The notes under the pieces are model-generated. The model had not been told where the DNA came from and did not search any database. It saw only the letters and a program-made list of their open reading frames with translations. DNA of 64,000 nucleotides from Gibbula magus (lineage: Eukaryota > Mollusca > Gastropoda > Trochida > Trochidae), in contig OW388290.1 of assembly GCA_936450465.1 (NCBI GenBank), forward strand, positions 22,309,457 to 22,373,456, in the 5' to 3' direction. The position numbers and the translations under genes are program-made. The first letter of the stretch is position 1; every line of letters starts with the position of its first letter. Below are positions 60,641-64,000 of this stretch, one piece after another.

Positions 60641-60720
60641 ATATCAAGTTTATTTCCCTCGTGAAATAATTATGGCCAAGGCAAAACAAAATTATTTCAT
60701 TCGGGACATAAACTTGATAT
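60641..60720. repeat. Palindrome H6 with one bubble
   Basis: ATATCAAGTTTATTTCC pairs with GGACATAAACTTGATAT with one mismatch and TGAAATAATT with its complement. Between them CTCG faces TTCG, again a TC/CT bubble (CGAG/CGAA on the minus strand). The loop is about 17 bases. An unpaired CTCG also lies just outside at 60627-60630. Confidence 0.8.
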
Positions 60721-60838
60721 CCTATAAGTATTTCATTTAAAAATTTCCCCCTTTATTACACAGCAGTTAACACTATAATCCCTAATCCTATCACGGCCAA
60801 TTAAGACCAGACTATACTGGGGCTCTAACAAAGGGGTT

Positions 60839-61469
60839 ATTCCCATCTACCCAGCCCTGCGTTAATTAATCCTATCTATTAGGGATTCGGATTAGGCTGG
60901 CTAGCCTCGGTGAAGGGGGAGAAAGTTACCTGCGAATTTATATCCATGTAATTTTAAATCCAGGAGAAAAATGTATGTAGACAGTTAAGTAAACTTTACC
61001 AGTGACGAATTGGTATTTATTTCAAAGCCATTTTCATTGATAACAGTTCAATCAAAGTAGCATTGAAGGCAATTAGTTTTGACAGGTGAACTGTTAATCA
61101 TCCCGGTATGATTGCACTCAGTCGTGAGTGTGCTTGAGTACCAGTTCACATCATTTCATGCCAATGTCCATTCAAAGTACTGAGATGTTTATGATATGTA
61201 ACCATTGTTGCTATTTCATGCCAATGTCCATTCAAAGTACTGATTATGATATGTAACCATTGTTGCTATTTCATGCCAATGTCCATTCAAAGTGCTACTA
61301 CAAATGTATAAAATAACAAATTTAGTTATATTAATAGTGTTTGTCCCTTTTTTCATGGGTTAACCCTTTTTCATAGGTATCAAATTTGACCCAGCACCTG
61401 TTGTTTTAAGGGATTATACCGCTTGACTGGTTCAATTACCCTAGATAATAGGGCTGGGTGGATGGGAAT
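60839..61469. repeat. Segment bounded by 20-base inverted repeats
   Basis: ATTCCCATCTACCCAGCCCT (60839-60858) and its complement with one mismatch (61450-61469) enclose 590 bases. Inside is a three-unit tandem repeat. The inverted ends could be those of a small DNA transposon; no target duplication was identified. Confidence 0.5.
61153..61294 (+). repeat. 55-60-bp tandem repeat, two and a half units
   Basis: ATTTCATGCCAATGTCCATT starts at 61153, 61213 and 61268. The second unit is 5 bases shorter than the first; the third is cut off after AAAGTGCT. Confidence 0.9.
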
Positions 61470-62920
61470 ATTGCCTAACAAAGACGTTTGTTGATTGCAT
61501 TGACGTAATAGCAACCTATGTTGCCAAGGCAGACCATGTGTACATAGACCATAAGACTACGACTATGCCCCAAACAGTTATTCCCTGATGAAGCTCCGAA
61601 ATGTAACATTGATCCACAAAAGAAAAGCCTTACAACAAGATTTGTCTATGTTCTCTCCTATTCAGACGCCTCAACAAAGGTTTCATCAAAATAATGGTTG
61701 TCCAAGAAGTACATTATCGGAAAATAAGAGTAGCTTAACTTGTCTTCACGAAAGAAGCTTTTGCGTGTTTGAAATATATTTGCAATTCAAATGTTGTCTT
61801 AGAGGAACCATTTTAAACCTTTTATTGACGAAACTTCTAAAAAAGGAATCATTATGGCATGGCATGGCTAGAAGGTCCCTATAGTGTATCCAATTTTCTT
61901 ATGCTTTATTTAAAAAAATGTATTTATTGCTTTTATCATGTAACACCCTTCTCGCTTTTCAGAAGGTATCAGGTAAATAAATACAATATGTTAAATATGA
62001 AATATGAAACCATATTTGTTTTCTGAAACATCACTGATATGCAATACAATGTACTATCTGTACTACATAGTTGTTATATATACATGTCTATGATTTCAGT
62101 TAAACAGATCATTATATAGTATATAGCTTAGTTATATATTTTGTTCAAAAAGTATTTTGCCTGGCTCAGTTCGTTTACCGAACAAAAGTCCCGGTACATG
62201 GGCTTATTATTTGATATTAACAATATTCACTGTAATTATTTCAGTAAAGGCCAGTAAATTTAATTGAGCAACAGCTAGAGCTGTATTGCATACACAATTA
62301 TACATCCTGTAGATTCAGGTCAACATTGAAAGGAGCTGTTCCTGTCGTGTTTATGCTTCCCAAGAGGGTTCTGTGGTACATTACATAAGACTCTCATCTA
62401 AGCGTCGTACTCACTCTGAGTTAAATACACTCATATAGCTCATTCCTGCAATTTTACGTAATTACACGTATTTATAAAGCCTAGGCTGAATGTTAAGTTA
62501 TTTCTAAAAAGCTGATATTGGTGCAACTGAAAAATGGCTTTTATGCAGAAAAAAAGATTAGAATGATTTCCTTCATTGGAGACCAAATCGTTTTGCACTC
62601 TTCTGTCCTTTAAACTCAAGTATTCATCTGAGGCACACCAACCTTATGAACAAGCAATGGTGTGTTTTTAAAGACGATTGACCGTTTAGCTTCACGTCAT
62701 TTAACTATAAACTATATTTTGATCAACTCTCAATCATCAGTATGCCACTATTGCAGACTATTTACGTAAGAAAGTCATACTGTTATAAATATAAAAATCA
62801 CTCATCACTACTTGAATCGTTAAAAAAGAAGATAAACCTCTTATGATATAAAATATACGTGCCACTTAGATAGTGAACAAATGTAGCATTGTTATATTTG
62901 GGATCACGTTATCCGCAATA

Positions 62921-63582
62921 GTAAAACTTTTTTCTATCATGGTGCCCATATGGGTAAAATGTTGGTACCTGTTTATTCGAATCTTGCAAGGGACAAGTGC
63001 GATTCCAAACATAACTCTATTACATTATACTTCTTATAAGTCAGCGAAAGCATCAACGTTGTTTAAGAAATGACACTGGTTTTATATCACTAACATTAGA
63101 GGCAAAGTTTTAAACTAGAATATATTTTTAATATACATAAAAAAAATACATGGGACAGAAGTAAGTAATCAAGACCATTCCAAGGTGCTAGTTATCATTT
63201 GGTAGAATCACTTGTTGGTCGATGCCCAACGTCTTTCTGTATTTGTATAATACTTACACCTGTCCGTCTGTATGTTTGTACGCTCGTCCGAATACCTTGG
63301 CCATAACCGTTGCCCGTTGATACTTCACACTTCACACGTCCTTTGTGATGAGACCTTTAAGATAAGGTGATTTGCTTTACTTTATCTTAGTGCTGGAAGC
63401 ATTTTCCAAAACAATCATCTTAGCCATAACGTTTGTATGGTCAACAATAGGCTTTTGAAGCGTTACTAACTACCTTGTGAACGCATAAATACTATTTCTA
63501 AATGTATGCAAAGGTATCAGTGTTTAACAGATACCCTTAATTATAATCAAGGCTGATATTGCCCTGCCCCGCCCGTTAATTG
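62921..63582. other. Non-coding stretch
   Basis: Nothing recognised. Confidence 0.3.
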
Positions 63583-63895
63583 GGCTGTAGCACGTTTTTT
63601 GCAAACTGTATTTTTTCAAATTTCCAATTTAGTTTGTGTCATTTGAATTCACTTTAGAGGGTAAGTCATCTTATTGCACAAACCAAATTTCCGTAGTGGT
63701 AATGACGGTGTTGCTTAAAAAGCAAAAAATGCATGCCGGCCATTTTATATTTATCATTTTGAATTACAAAAACATGTACATGTACACTCATTTTTAACTT
63801 GATTTTCTGAAGAGAGAAAGGTGTTTTACTATTGATGAAATTATTTTTCAAATACATTTCATCGATGTATTAGAGCGAAAAAACGTAATAGTGTC
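63583..63895. mobile_element. TTAA-type MITE family 2, degraded copy 2
   Basis: It matches 53793-54146 along its length in the same orientation (GCTGTAGCACGTTTTTTGCA, ACTTTAGAGGGTAA, TTTTACTATTGATGAAATTA). The left end keeps GCTGTAGCACG; the right end has decayed and TTAA sites are not intact. Confidence 0.75.
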
Positions 63896-64000
63896 CCTTT
63901 CATACGTTTGTTATGTTTGAGTTGAGAACTTAAGTCCAGTAGTTATTGTTTTGCCTACGAAACGCATGTCATCATGAGAAAGAAAGCAGAAATATCAAAA

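Larger units (their letters stand above)
57680..62920 (+). repeat. Large tandem duplication, copy 2
   Basis: Blocks matching copy 1 are 57690-58170, 58290-58460, 61610-62010, 62230-62450, 62585-62640 and 62820-62920. The 58620-61600 interval has no partner in copy 1 and holds palindrome H6 and the inverted-repeat-bounded segment at 60839. No open frame is conserved between the two copies. Confidence 0.75.

Overview
The window reads as AT-rich, repeat-dense, gene-poor nuclear DNA from an invertebrate animal, most likely a mollusc (bivalve or gastropod). This is inferred from the kinds of repeat present: tRNA-headed SINEs ending in CTCA-type repeats, short elements ending in a G/C hairpin after CGGA repeats, and a DIRS-type tyrosine-recombinase retroelement beside Ty3/gypsy remnants. 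No species was identified by search. There are no bacterial-type operons, no rRNA, no CRISPR array and no clear multi-exon host gene.

Layout. 1-1.75 kb: a short non-autonomous element with 171-bp tandem units, then an interspersed repeat. 2.4-7.1 kb: a decayed minus-strand Ty3/gypsy element (RNase H, integrase, then a third broken reading frame with zinc-finger-like motifs) followed by a TATA/E-box/CCAAT cluster that could be LTR promoter. 8.5-10.6 kb: a segment whose diverged second copy lies at 22.15-23.1 kb; the second copy lacks a SINE and a tandem-repeat element that interrupt the first, so it serves as a paralogous empty site. 11.9-12.4 and 16.8-17.3 kb: two copies in opposite orientation of a TTAA-flanked MITE. 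17.36-20.09 kb: about 0.7-kb direct repeats with inverted ends flanking 1.3 kb, an LTR-like pair. 25.9-28.9 kb: a minus-strand DIRS-like retroelement with broken gag and reverse transcriptase but a tyrosine recombinase that keeps every catalytic residue. 29.2-29.7 kb: a nested fold-back. 39.4, 43.9 and 48.1 kb: tRNA-derived sequences. 45.0-47.0 kb: a 49-bp satellite array of about 41 units, stop-free in several minus-strand frames. 49.7-63 kb: an old tandem duplication (offset about 7.6-9.7 kb) differentiated by later insertions; the one plausible small host gene (53253-53444) lies in a stretch seen in only one copy.

Most unusual signal: at least six palindromes (12.4, 21.9, 43.5, 54.4, 56.9 and 60.7 kb), mostly of unrelated sequence, whose arms pair closely except at short internal bubbles where the same tetranucleotide, CTCG (CGAG on the other strand), occurs in the same orientation in both arms. 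Folded, one strand places tandem G.A mismatches in a 5'-YGAR context at each bubble. The repeated signature in unrelated arms suggests a shared mechanism or a selected DNA structure.
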